In this document: in pieces, positions 37,166 through 45,957 of the stretch | Numbering within the stretch: position 1 is the stretch's first letter | Layout of the letters: the number at the start of each line of letters is the position of its first letter | Position numbers and translations under genes: made by a program | NCBI GenBank assembly: GCA_047974405.1 | Contig: JBKECI010000072.1 | Coordinates: 43,131-107,130, forward strand | DNA from: UPXZ01 sp047974405 | GTDB lineage: Bacteria > Bacteroidota > Bacteroidia > Bacteroidales > Paludibacteraceae | DNA: 64,000 nucleotides | Direction of reading: 5' to 3' | Notes under the pieces: generated by a model | What the model was told of the DNA's origin: nothing | What the model saw: only the letters and a program-made list of their open reading frames with translations | Database searches by the model: none

Positions 37166-38638
37166 ATGTTGGCAAATACTCAAATCAATTATAAGTTGGT
37201 TGCTAAAACAATGGGCAGGCTTCTTTTGGTAGAAAGTGCAATATTATTTTCGGTACTCTTTATATCATTAATTTACAGAGAAAAAGACGGATATTTTTTT
37301 GTGCTTACCTCTGCCATAGCATTGCTCACGGGTATTGTTTTTATCCTGTTGGGGCGTAATGCTCCAATGCGTGTGGGAAAAAGAGAAGGTTCAATGATAG
37401 TCTCGTTTACTTGGATTGTTTTTTCTGTCATTGGAGCATTGCCTTTTTGGTTAAGTGGAAGTATTCCTCTGTTTGCCGATGCCTATTTTGAAACCATCTC
37501 CGGTTTTACTACTACAGGAGCCTCTATACTGAATAATATTGAAGAACTTTCGCACGGAATGCTTTTTTGGAGGTCGCTTACCCATTGGGTGGGCGGTTTG
37601 GGGATTATAGTCATTTCACTAGCGCTGCTCCCGATGTTTGGAGTTAGCGGTACTCAACTTTTTGCTGCCGAAACCAGTGGACCCACCAAAGATAAAATTC
37701 ATCCGAAAATCAACGAAACAGCCAAAAGGCTTTTCTTCATTTATGTGCTTTTGACCTTTGCCGAAACCGTACTTTTGTTGTTTGGAGGGATGAATTTGTT
37801 CGATTCGATATGTCATTCGTTTGGAACCATTGCTACAGGTGGTTTCTCTACCAAGCAAGCCAGTATCGGATATTACCACTCTCCCTACATAGAATATGTG
37901 GTAGCAATATTTATGGTACTTTCGGGTATAAATTTCGGAAACTACTATTTGGTCTACAAAGGGAATTTCAATAAAGTCAGAGAAAATGAAGAAGTTCGCT
38001 ATTTTTTATTGCTGTTAATTGTATTTTCGCTGATTACAGCCTTATCGCTCATCGACTACAAAAATATAACCAGGAGTGGTATCGAAAAAGCATGGCGCGA
38101 TGCATTTTTTACAATATCTTCTTTGATGACCACTACCGGAATGGCAACGGCAGATTATATGCTGTGGAAACCTTTCACTTGGATAATACTTCTTTTTGTG
38201 ATGATGACGGGAGCTTCTGCCGGTTCTACCAGTGGAGGAATTAAAATGATACGTATTACCATTGCCGCCAAAGCCTGCTATTACGAATTCAAACGGTTGA
38301 TACATCCATCGGCTATTATCCCTGTTAAGTACAATAAGCACGTTGTGTCGGAAGATATATTGACACGTGTAACAGCCTTCATACTTCTGTATGTAGTCTT
38401 TGCTGCGTTTGGTGTTTTTGTATTGGCACTTTCGGGGATGGGATTTTTAGAGTCGGTAGGAGGGATGATAACCTGTCTTGGGGGGGTCGGGCCCGGTCTG
38501 GGAACGGTTGGTCCGATGGGCAATTTTTCACAAGTACCGGAGTTTAGTAAATGGTTTCTTGCGTTGGTGATGCTTACAGGGAGATTAGAGTTATATACTG
38601 TTCTGATGATTTTTACCCCGGCATTTTGGCAAAAATAA
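37166..38638 (+). CDS. trkH: Trk potassium channel subunit TrkH (copy 1)
   Basis: 490-aa inner-membrane potassium uptake protein. Four pore loops are visible: SGFTTTGASIL, GTIATGGFSTK, SLMTTTGMATAD, and the fourth MITCLGGVGPGLGTVGP. About ten membrane segments surround them, with the MMTGASAGSTSGGIK loop typical of TrkH. It pairs with trkA just upstream. A second copy of equal length follows after 184 bp. Confidence 0.95.
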   Translation: MLANTQINYKLVAKTMGRLLLVESAILFSVLFISLIYREKDGYFFVLTSAIALLTGIVFILLGRNAPMRVGKREGSMIVSFTWIVFSVIGALPFWLSGSIPLFADAYFETISGFTTTGASILNNIEELSHGMLFWRSLTHWVGGLGIIVISLALLPMFGVSGTQLFAAETSGPTKDKIHPKINETAKRLFFIYVLLTFAETVLLLFGGMNLFDSICHSFGTIATGGFSTKQASIGYYHSPYIEYVVAIFMVLSGINFGNYYLVYKGNFNKVRENEEVRYFLLLLIVFSLITALSLIDYKNITRSGIEKAWRDAFFTISSLMTTTGMATADYMLWKPFTWIILLFVMMTGASAGSTSGGIKMIRITIAAKACYYEFKRLIHPSAIIPVKYNKHVVSEDILTRVTAFILLYVVFAAFGVFVLALSGMGFLESVGGMITCLGGVGPGLGTVGPMGNFSQVPEFSKWFLALVMLTGRLELYTVLMIFTPAFWQK

Positions 38639-38723
38639 AATACGTTTTTAGTGATTTTAATATATCTATACTTATTACAAATTCAAATAGTATTTCTGTC
38701 AAATACTTATAGATTATTGTTTG

Positions 38724-38743
38724 TAGTACAATAGTTTGTACTA
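38724..38743. promoter_or_regulatory. Palindromic site between the two trkH genes
   Basis: Perfect 8-bp arms TAGTACAA (38724-38731) and TTGTACTA (38736-38743) with a 4-nt spacer, 80 bp before trkH copy 2. A -7-like TATATTTG lies at 38801-38808. The palindrome may be an operator; it lacks a U tract. Confidence 0.4.
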
Positions 38744-38822
38744 TACTCTTGTATTACTTGATTGTAAAATTAGAGCAGTAAAAAAATGTTATAACCCAAC
38801 TATATTTGAAAAATAATATCCT

Positions 38823-40295
38823 ATGTTTTCCGGTTCCAATATAAATTACAGATTAATACTGAGTGTGATAGGGCGACTGCTACTTGTTGAAAGTGTAGTG
38901 CTGTTTTCCGTTATATTTGTCTCGTTGGTGTTTGATGAAAGCGATTGGCGTTTTTTTGCAGGAGCTTCGTTTGTAGCATTACTTGTCGGGATTGTTTTTA
39001 TGTTATTGGGGCGTAGAGCCCCCGACCGCGTAGGCAAACGGGAGGGGGTAGTCATTGTAACCTTTGTATGGGTAGTGTTTTCATTGATAGGGGCCTTACC
39101 CTTTTGGTTGAGTAAAAGTATTCCCTCATATACCGACGCTTATTTTGAAACCATATCCGGTTTTACTACCACGGGAGCCTCCATTCTCAATAATATTGAA
39201 GAACTTTCGCACGGGATGCTCTTTTGGCGTTCCTTAACCCAATGGCTGGGAGGCTTAGGCATCATTGTCATATCTTTGGCGCTACTACCCGTTTTCGGGA
39301 TAAGTGGTATGCAACTATTTGCGGCAGAAACCACCGGTCCCACCAAAGATAAAATACATCCGAAAATAAGCGAAACCGCTAAACGGCTGTTTACAATTTA
39401 TATAGCGCTTACCTTGATAGAGAGCGTTTTACTGTACTTTGGCGGAATGAGTGTTTTTGATGCCGTCTGCCACTCGCTTACTACCATTGCTTCCGGCGGG
39501 TTTTCTACCAAACAGGCAAGTGTCGCCTATTTCAACTCTGCATACATCGAATATGTTATAGCCATCTTTATGATTTTGGCAGGGGTTAATTTTAGTTTGT
39601 TCTATTTCGGATTTAAAAGAAAATTTTCTAAAATCAAAGAAAATGAAGAGTTTAAATATTATCTGTATATCACCCTTCTCTTCTCACTGATAATATTGAT
39701 ATCCATCATCGATTTTGACAATATTTCGTTGGCTACATTAGAAGAGTATTGGCGCGACTCAATATTTATGATATCGTCAATGCTTACCACCACCGGATTT
39801 GCTACGGTAGATTATATGCACTGGCCTCCTGTAACTTGGATTGTTATTGCAGGTACTATGATGATCGGAGCTTCTGCAGGCTCTACGGCAGGCGGAATTA
39901 AAGTAGTCCGGATTATTATTTCGACCAAAGCCTTTTATTACGAATTCAAACGATTGGTACACCCCACGGCAGTTATACCGATAAGGTACAACAAGCACGT
40001 AATCAAAGATGATATCGTAACGCGCATACTCGCGTTTGTATTGCTTTATGTAATCGTAATATTTATCGGAGTATTTGTTTTAGCTATGTCGGGAATGGAT
40101 ATGACCGAATCTATTGGGGGGATGATTACTTGTGTCGGATGTGTCGGTCCGGGGTTTGGTTCGCTTTCGCCATCCGGTTCTTTCTCACACATTCCCGAAT
40201 TTGGAAAATGGGTACTTACTTTTGCTATGTTGATAGGGAGGTTGGAACTTTATACCGTATTAATGCTATTTACACCTGCTTTTTGGAAAAAGTAA
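38823..40295 (+). CDS. trkH: Trk potassium channel subunit TrkH (copy 2)
   Basis: 490-aa paralogue of the preceding gene, similar throughout. Pore loops: SGFTTTGASIL, TTIASGGFSTK, SMLTTTGFATVD, and the fourth MITCVGCVGPGFGSLSP. The fourth loop differs from copy 1 (CVGC for CLGG), which may change gating or selectivity. No second trkA accompanies it, so both channels may share the one TrkA. It probably has its own promoter, since the gap holds a -7-like box and a palindrome. Confidence 0.95.
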   Translation: MFSGSNINYRLILSVIGRLLLVESVVLFSVIFVSLVFDESDWRFFAGASFVALLVGIVFMLLGRRAPDRVGKREGVVIVTFVWVVFSLIGALPFWLSKSIPSYTDAYFETISGFTTTGASILNNIEELSHGMLFWRSLTQWLGGLGIIVISLALLPVFGISGMQLFAAETTGPTKDKIHPKISETAKRLFTIYIALTLIESVLLYFGGMSVFDAVCHSLTTIASGGFSTKQASVAYFNSAYIEYVIAIFMILAGVNFSLFYFGFKRKFSKIKENEEFKYYLYITLLFSLIILISIIDFDNISLATLEEYWRDSIFMISSMLTTTGFATVDYMHWPPVTWIVIAGTMMIGASAGSTAGGIKVVRIIISTKAFYYEFKRLVHPTAVIPIRYNKHVIKDDIVTRILAFVLLYVIVIFIGVFVLAMSGMDMTESIGGMITCVGCVGPGFGSLSPSGSFSHIPEFGKWVLTFAMLIGRLELYTVLMLFTPAFWKK

Positions 40296-40331
40296 TATAA
40301 ATATCTCAAACTGCCGGCATAGAATGTGAGG

Positions 40332-40371
40332 CTTTTTTCAGCAAATCCTAAGTAAGGGTTGCTGAAAAAAG
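40332..40371 (+). repeat. Hairpin after trkH copy 2
   Basis: Perfect 13-bp arms CTTTTTTCAGCAA (40332-40344) and TTGCTGAAAAAAG (40359-40371) with a 14-nt loop, 37 bp after the trkH stop. It lacks a T run on either side; it may still end transcription weakly. On the minus strand the surrounding bases keep an open frame (FAAFNLKYYYTSTLRQLAS...) of unknown meaning. Confidence 0.5.
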
Positions 40372-40450
40372 ATTAAGTGCGTCAGATGCAAGCTGCCGAA
40401 GCGTAGATGTATAATAATACTTCAAGTTGAAGGCGGCAAAGTAGATAACG

Positions 40451-40589
40451 TGCATAAAACTAATGATTTATATCACTTTTAATCTTGATTTTTATTTTGT
40501 AAAATACAAAAGTTCTATCTGAATTATTAGAAAAGCCTTGCATTTATGTATCTAAAACGCTTTGTAAAATATATTTAATCAGTTGTTTA
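40451..40589 (+). repeat. Dispersed 139-bp repeat, copy 1
   Basis: Matches 49139-49277 in the same orientation without gaps; by eye 116 of 139 positions agree. It begins with TGCATAAAAC. 20 of the 23 differences are transitions. It lies in a 617-bp gene-free gap after trkH copy 2. Confidence 0.8.
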
Positions 40590-40643
40590 GGCATCATTTG
40601 CATCCTCTTCTGGTGCGAATTACAAATCTACACCTTGTTTTTA

Positions 40644-40742
40644 TTAAAAATAATTTATTGTTTCTACCAAGCAAACCACCGATTGCACATCTGCGAGAGT
40701 GAGGCCGATTTGTCCGAAATTCTCAATATCGAAATCTAAATA
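40644..40742 (-). other. Short open frame, possible gene remnant
   Basis: A 32-codon open stretch without a start codon (DFDIENFGQIGLTLADVQS, then VVCLVETINYF, stop). It reads like a piece of protein but I cannot place it. Together with the hairpin and repeat in the same gap it may be debris from an inserted element. Confidence 0.25.
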
Positions 40743-40912
40743 TTAGTAAAGAGGTTGTTTGTTGAAAAAGAGGAACTTACAAGGCGATTGAATTTAAAAA
40801 ACCTAACGAAAGCGGGTTGAATTGAACTTGCGAAAGTTGAATTAATAAAAAAAACACCTCAACTTTGAGTCAAACCAGCCCAAAATTTGGGAAGTAGCTT
40901 AATCAGTTGAAA

Positions 40913-41605
40913 TTATATTTTCCCTTCGTCTGCAAAGCTGTAATATTTACCATCTGCCACAATGACATGATCCAAAAGACGTATGCCTATAGCTTTACAT
41001 CCTGTGTTGATACGTTCTGTAACAATCTTATCTCCCTCACTTGGGTTTGGTTGTCCTGAGGGGTGATTGTGTGCCACAATCATAGACGATGCTGATTTTT
41101 CGAGCGCCAGTTTCAATATCATTGGGACATCGACCACCGTTTGCTGCATTCCTCCCTGTGTAACTTTTCGTACTTCGAGTACCTTATTGGCATTGTTTAA
41201 AAGGGCTATCCAAAATTCTTCGTGTTTGAGGTCTGACAAAAGCGGTTGAAAGAGTTCAAATACATCGTTACTTTCCTGGATTTGCTTTTTTTCCAAAAAA
41301 ATGGCGTGTCGTCTTCTTTTTCCCAGTTCGAGTGCCGCCACTATAGCGATGGCTTTTGCTTCGCCTATGCCTTTGTAGTTGCATAATTCACCGACAGATA
41401 AGCGAGCTAGCTCGTTCAGGTTATCTTGAGAATTGCGCAAAATACGCCTGCATAGCTCTACTGCTGTTTCATTCTTATTGCCCGAGCCTATTAATATGGC
41501 TAGTAGTTCGGCATCAGAAAGCGCGCTACTTCCCTTGTTCATAAGTTTTTCACGGGGGCGGTCATTTTCTGCCCAATCGGTAATTTTTAAGTGTTTTTCA
41601 TTCAT
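40913..41605 (-). CDS. radC: RadC family JAB1/MPN metalloprotein
   Basis: 230-aa protein named for DNA repair, though that role was not confirmed in E. coli. The N-terminal helix-hairpin-helix part (LSDAELLAILIGSG; LCNYKGIGEAKAIAIVAALELGKRR) is followed by the JAMM metalloprotease-like domain with the zinc motif AHNHPSGQPNPSEGD. It starts 5 nt before the stop of the upstream LOG gene, so the pair is an operon. Confidence 0.93.
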   Translation of the reverse strand: MNEKHLKITDWAENDRPREKLMNKGSSALSDAELLAILIGSGNKNETAVELCRRILRNSQDNLNELARLSVGELCNYKGIGEAKAIAIVAALELGKRRRHAIFLEKKQIQESNDVFELFQPLLSDLKHEEFWIALLNNANKVLEVRKVTQGGMQQTVVDVPMILKLALEKSASSMIVAHNHPSGQPNPSEGDKIVTERINTGCKAIGIRLLDHVIVADGKYYSFADEGKI

Positions 41606-41610
41606 ATAGG

Positions 41611-42720
41611 CTAAGGCTGTTTTGTAGAGAAATGTGTTAGATATGTTATAATATCATCGTTGCTATCATATATTTGCAGGTCGATATGATGTAGGTCTCC
41701 TCTTTCCACCATCGTTTTTATCAACGGAAAAACGGGACGTTCTTCAGTCCAGTATTTTGAATCGAGAAAAACCATAGGGCTGGCATATCCATAAGACTCA
41801 TAATGATTTTGAGCTAAATCCTGAAAAATTTCCTGCATAGTACCTGCACTCCCGGGCGAGAATACAACACCCCCTTTGGCTATTGCGAGCAGCCCCTCTT
41901 CGCGAATGCTGTTTTCGAAAAACTTAGCAATATGGGTGGCAAAAGGGGTAGAAAGTTCGTGTCCGTAGAGCCATGTGGGTATGCCTAAGCTTTTGAATTT
42001 CGTCTCTGGGTATTTTTCTAATACCTGAAAGGCTGTGGCTATCCACTCCGGATGATCGTAATGTGGAGCCTTTGCGAGTATTTTTAATGCCTCTGCCAGT
42101 TCGTCATTATATTTTCCGGCAAACCAAGCTCCCAAATGGGTAGCTTCCATTGCGCCCGGCCCGCCTCCCGACACCATCAAAAATCCCTGTTCTGCCAATT
42201 GTTTGGAGAGTAAGGCTATTTGTAGAAACATCACATCGTCTCGTCCTAATTTGTGCCCCCCCATAATTGCCACAATCTTTCTCTCTTCGTAATGTTCCAA
42301 AAAAGCATTCAATGCGTCGTTTATCGAGTGGTCGTGCAACGAACGGGCCAGTGTCTCTTTGATGTTTCGTGTTTCTACACCCATTTTGCGGTAGTAGTCA
42401 TACACTGTTTTATCGTAGGTTTGCTTGTAACTTTCGGGGGTGCGGTAGTCATACCCTCCATAAAGTAGATTTTTGTTGTAGAGTTCGGGAGGATATACCG
42501 AATAAGGGACATCCAAACGGGGGAATATATAATTTTCAGTGTAAATATGCAATCTCATATTTTCCGTCATCTCGCAATCGAGAAATAGACATTTGATGAA
42601 GTTTTTATCTGCAAGCAACTTCTCAAAGCCTGTCAGATTCAACGATTGAAACGCAATATTCCGGATTGTGTGTTTTGATAATATCTGTTCTAACTCGGGA
42701 TATGTGTCTATCTTTTTCAT
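41611..42720 (-). CDS. LOG family nucleotide-binding protein (large form)
   Basis: 369 aa. A Rossmann-like LOG core runs from about 145 to 330, with IMGGHKLGRDD, VSGGGPGAMEATHLGAWFAG and SPGSAGTMQEIFQD. The usual LOG motif PGGxGTxxE reads PGSAGTMQE here, with Ser for the second Gly. Classic LOG proteins release cytokinin-type bases from nucleoside monophosphates; the longer N-terminal extension (about 140 residues) marks a subgroup whose substrate is unknown. It sits between gldB and radC. Confidence 0.82.
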   Translation of the reverse strand: MKKIDTYPELEQILSKHTIRNIAFQSLNLTGFEKLLADKNFIKCLFLDCEMTENMRLHIYTENYIFPRLDVPYSVYPPELYNKNLLYGGYDYRTPESYKQTYDKTVYDYYRKMGVETRNIKETLARSLHDHSINDALNAFLEHYEERKIVAIMGGHKLGRDDVMFLQIALLSKQLAEQGFLMVSGGGPGAMEATHLGAWFAGKYNDELAEALKILAKAPHYDHPEWIATAFQVLEKYPETKFKSLGIPTWLYGHELSTPFATHIAKFFENSIREEGLLAIAKGGVVFSPGSAGTMQEIFQDLAQNHYESYGYASPMVFLDSKYWTEERPVFPLIKTMVERGDLHHIDLQIYDSNDDIITYLTHFSTKQP

Positions 42721-42748
42721 AGGAATAGCAAACTTGTTTCAACAGAGA

Positions 42749-43768
42749 TTAAGGGCGATAGCCCGATTGCTCCAATATTTTTTGATAATCGCCGTTTTGC
42801 ATCAGTTCTTGTAACGTAACTGACGGATTGTTTTTCATATATTCCGAGATTATTTTCCAACCGATGTATATCCCCAATCTTCCCGGCGAATCTTGTGAAA
42901 CGGGAGTTGTAAACGGTGCATCATTCAGATATTTTCCTATAAGCTGCATATTGGTCGAAAACAAGTCTTTTTGTCCTACAATTGTTTTCCAGATGTTATT
43001 TTCGTATTTTTCTGCCCACTGCATCTGCTGTAGAGAGTAACCGAGAATGTCTTCCATTTTTTTATCGGGCATAAAGGACGACAGCAGATAGAGTATTTTT
43101 CCTCTATGGAGCATGTTGTCCATCAGCCTGTTTTGCTTTCCATCAAAAACAAAATAATTAAATAATACGACCGACACTATATCTATGGAAACCATCTCCT
43201 TACGCATATTGTAAAGCAAATAGTCGTATGTAAACTCTTTGTAAAGAGGGTAGTCTGCTCCCAGATAGAAATCAGTACCAATGCCTAATATTCCATTTTC
43301 TATCATTACGGCACGGTTAAATCCCGACACGTAGAAGTAGATATCGGGTAGGGGTATTGGAGGGAAATAATCGTTTATGTAGGAAAATGCCTGAGACAAG
43401 TCGCTCTCGATATCTGATACGTCTGCAAAGATTTCAAACGTCTTTTGATTAACTCTTTGGATGGTGCTGTCTGAAATAAACTGTGCAAAAAGTTGGCCAA
43501 CTTCCGCCGTATTGCTACTGTTTACATCCAATATGTTACCGATATAAACCGGCACAAATTTGGGATATTTTTGATATAATTTATCTGTATAGTCAGTAGC
43601 GTTTGCTGTGTCAAATTGTATTAAATCTTTATCAAATCTCTTTATTTTGATATTGATGCTACTGTTCTCTTGTGTTCTTTGTATTTTGTATCGCCCTGAA
43701 TGATTGTTGCAAGAGGCGACCGCAATCGAAACAGTCAGAATGGAAAGTATGTAATAAGCTAATTTCAT
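42749..43768 (-). CDS. gldB: Gliding motility lipoprotein GldB
   Basis: 339-aa lipoprotein (signal ending IAVASCNNH, Cys20). Typical GldB stretches are visible: IKIKRFDKDLIQFD, YFPPIPLPDIYFYVSGFNRAVMIENG, the metal-like GTDFYLGADYPLYKEF, and AFTTPVSQDSPGRLGIYIGWKI. GldB is required for gliding in Flavobacterium; in non-gliding Bacteroidales it is kept and may serve the envelope or type IX secretion indirectly. It lies 28 nt upstream of the LOG gene in one transcription unit. Confidence 0.88.
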   Translation of the reverse strand: MKLAYYILSILTVSIAVASCNNHSGRYKIQRTQENSSINIKIKRFDKDLIQFDTANATDYTDKLYQKYPKFVPVYIGNILDVNSSNTAEVGQLFAQFISDSTIQRVNQKTFEIFADVSDIESDLSQAFSYINDYFPPIPLPDIYFYVSGFNRAVMIENGILGIGTDFYLGADYPLYKEFTYDYLLYNMRKEMVSIDIVSVVLFNYFVFDGKQNRLMDNMLHRGKILYLLSSFMPDKKMEDILGYSLQQMQWAEKYENNIWKTIVGQKDLFSTNMQLIGKYLNDAPFTTPVSQDSPGRLGIYIGWKIISEYMKNNPSVTLQELMQNGDYQKILEQSGYRP

Positions 43769-43872
43769 TGGTACTCTATTGTTTGTGATATGTGCTTTTT
43801 GTGGATAAAATGGTCTGTTAAATAACGTAGAAAACAGTATTTGCTTTGTCTGTTTTGGAGTTTACAAAAATA

Positions 43873-43922
43873 AAAAACCACAATAACTTCCCCAATGGTT
43901 TTTGAGAGTGATTGTGGCTTTT
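43873..43922 (-). terminator. Intrinsic terminator after yidC
   Basis: On the minus strand AAAAGCCACAAT and ATTGTGGTTTTT pair over 12 bp with one G-T wobble; the 3' arm runs into six T. It lies right after the yidC stop at 43940. Confidence 0.7.
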
Positions 43923-43939
43923 GGGTTTATTGTTTGTCT

Positions 43940-45859
43940 CTACTTTTTTTTGTTTCTTTGTTGTAACGCTTTTTGTTGTTCACGTTGCATTTTTTCCAGC
44001 CTTTCCATAAATCCACTTTTTTTCTTGGGGTTTTTAGTATTGCGTTTGGAATGAAGTTCTGCCAATATTTTGTCCTCATCAACCGTGGCGCGAATGGCGT
44101 AGGTTTGAATAATGGTAATCAGCGTGGACAGAAAGTAGTAGTAACTCAATCCCGATGCGTAATCATTAAAAATGAAGAAAAACATTACCGGCATCAAATA
44201 CATCATCCACTTCATCATGCCTGCGCCGGGCTGGTCGGTAGCCTGAGGGGTAGTTGCCATATTCAGTTTGGTGGAGACAATGCTGGTAATGGTCATTAAT
44301 ACGGTAAACAGGCTCAAATGGGTTCCGATAAACGGGATTGGCGTATTCCACGTGATGAATGAATCGTACGAGGAGAGGTCTTTTGCCCACAGAAAACTCT
44401 CTTGGCGAAGTTCGAACGAAGAGGGGAAGAAATAGAACATGGCGAACAGGATGGGCATTTGCAACAGCATAGGGAGGCATCCGCTCATAGGACTTACACC
44501 GACTTTGGAGTAAAGATCCATAGTCGCTTTTTGCCGTTCCATAGGCTTGTCGGCAGCAATACGCGCGTTAATCTCATCTATTTCAGGTTTCAGCACACGC
44601 ATTTTGGCACTCGACATATACGATTTGTAAGTAAGCGGAAATAGTACCATTTTAATAACAATGGTCATTAACAGTATGATGATACCGAAGTTGCCTACAA
44701 ATAGACTGAATACGTTAAACATCGGGATAATGGCAAAGCGGTTGATCCAACCAAAAATGCCCCATCCCAACGGGATGAGCGAGCGTAATTTGAGTTTTTG
44801 GTCGGAAGGTAGTGCTTTATCGTAAGCATTTAAAATCTTGTATTGATTGGGCCCGAAATACCAGCGAAATCCTGTTACGGTTTTACCTGTAATGTCAAAA
44901 GGCACCAACATATCGGCGCTATAGTATTTCAGGTAGGGATTGGTAGCTACTTTCTCAACTTCTGAAGTGAGGGAGGCAGAGTATATTTCCTTATCCGAAA
45001 TTAATATTGTGCTGAAGAATTGATCCTTGTAGGCAATCCATTTCAGTTTATTTGATATGTTTTCGCTTGCATCTTTGGAGTTGTTTATTTTCTCGGCATC
45101 GTCCGACAAATATTTATAATGCAAAGCGGAGTATTGTTCTTCAAATTTGCGCCCTTTTTCTTGTTGGCGAATTTTTTGTTTCCATACCAGTTCCAGTGAA
45201 TTGATTCCGGCAGGCATCACGGCATCCATACCTGTTGCTTTCACGTCGTATTTTACCATAAAATCTTTTGCCGGAATGGTATAGATAAAATCGATATAAG
45301 CAGCGGGGTTGGTGGTTTTCAGTCTCAAAGTAAACGTTTTGTTTCCTTCTGTATCTTTGGTGGGTTCTCCAACAGGTTCAAAATACAAATCGGATGAATT
45401 GACTACCCTGTTGTTACTAGTCGAAAGTATGTAATTAAAAGTACTTTCTTCTTTATCAAACAGTACCAAAGGGAGCGAATCGTGTGTTTTATAGTCTTTC
45501 AGCTGTACAGAATAAATTCGTCCTCCTTTATTTGCGAACCTGATTTTAAGATAGTCTGTTTCTACATCGTAATACTTTTCTTCTCCAAATGCAGCAGCGC
45601 TGAATGCACCAAACGCATCGGCTTTTTGTGCTGTCAGCGTTGAATCTTTATCGGCTGAGTTGATGTCGTTGTTTGCCTGTAGTAATTTTATACTGTCCAG
45701 TTTTGCTTGTTCTCCTGCTTGTCGCTGCTGTATCCATGCTATGGAGTCGTTGTAGCGTTGCTTTTTTTCCAGTTCTTCTTCAGATGGCTTGTTTAACCAA
45801 GAGAAACCGATGACAATGGCTGCTATCAGAACAAATCCTAATACCGTATTTTTATCCAT
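43940..45859 (-). CDS. yidC: Membrane protein insertase YidC
   Basis: 639-aa inner-membrane insertase. Residue 5-20 is the first membrane segment, followed by the large periplasmic P1 domain (about 50-350). The conserved C-terminal core begins near IPMFNVFSLFVGNFGIIILLMTIVIK and contains PLTYKSYMSSAKM, the cytoplasmic hairpin (MRVLKPEIDEINARI), and SPMSGCLPMLLQMPILFAMFYFF. The C-terminus is rich in K/R. It is 98 nt downstream of pyrG; in Bacteroidetes the two are commonly adjacent. Confidence 0.96.
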   Translation of the reverse strand: MDKNTVLGFVLIAAIVIGFSWLNKPSEEELEKKQRYNDSIAWIQQRQAGEQAKLDSIKLLQANNDINSADKDSTLTAQKADAFGAFSAAAFGEEKYYDVETDYLKIRFANKGGRIYSVQLKDYKTHDSLPLVLFDKEESTFNYILSTSNNRVVNSSDLYFEPVGEPTKDTEGNKTFTLRLKTTNPAAYIDFIYTIPAKDFMVKYDVKATGMDAVMPAGINSLELVWKQKIRQQEKGRKFEEQYSALHYKYLSDDAEKINNSKDASENISNKLKWIAYKDQFFSTILISDKEIYSASLTSEVEKVATNPYLKYYSADMLVPFDITGKTVTGFRWYFGPNQYKILNAYDKALPSDQKLKLRSLIPLGWGIFGWINRFAIIPMFNVFSLFVGNFGIIILLMTIVIKMVLFPLTYKSYMSSAKMRVLKPEIDEINARIAADKPMERQKATMDLYSKVGVSPMSGCLPMLLQMPILFAMFYFFPSSFELRQESFLWAKDLSSYDSFITWNTPIPFIGTHLSLFTVLMTITSIVSTKLNMATTPQATDQPGAGMMKWMMYLMPVMFFFIFNDYASGLSYYYFLSTLITIIQTYAIRATVDEDKILAELHSKRNTKNPKKKSGFMERLEKMQREQQKALQQRNKKK

Positions 45860-45957
45860 AATTTCTTAATATTTCTATTTATTGAATAATCTGATAATAT
45901 TTTTTGCAAGGTGTTTGTGACACTATATTTCAGATTGTCTCTCTTTTTTGTTTTCAA

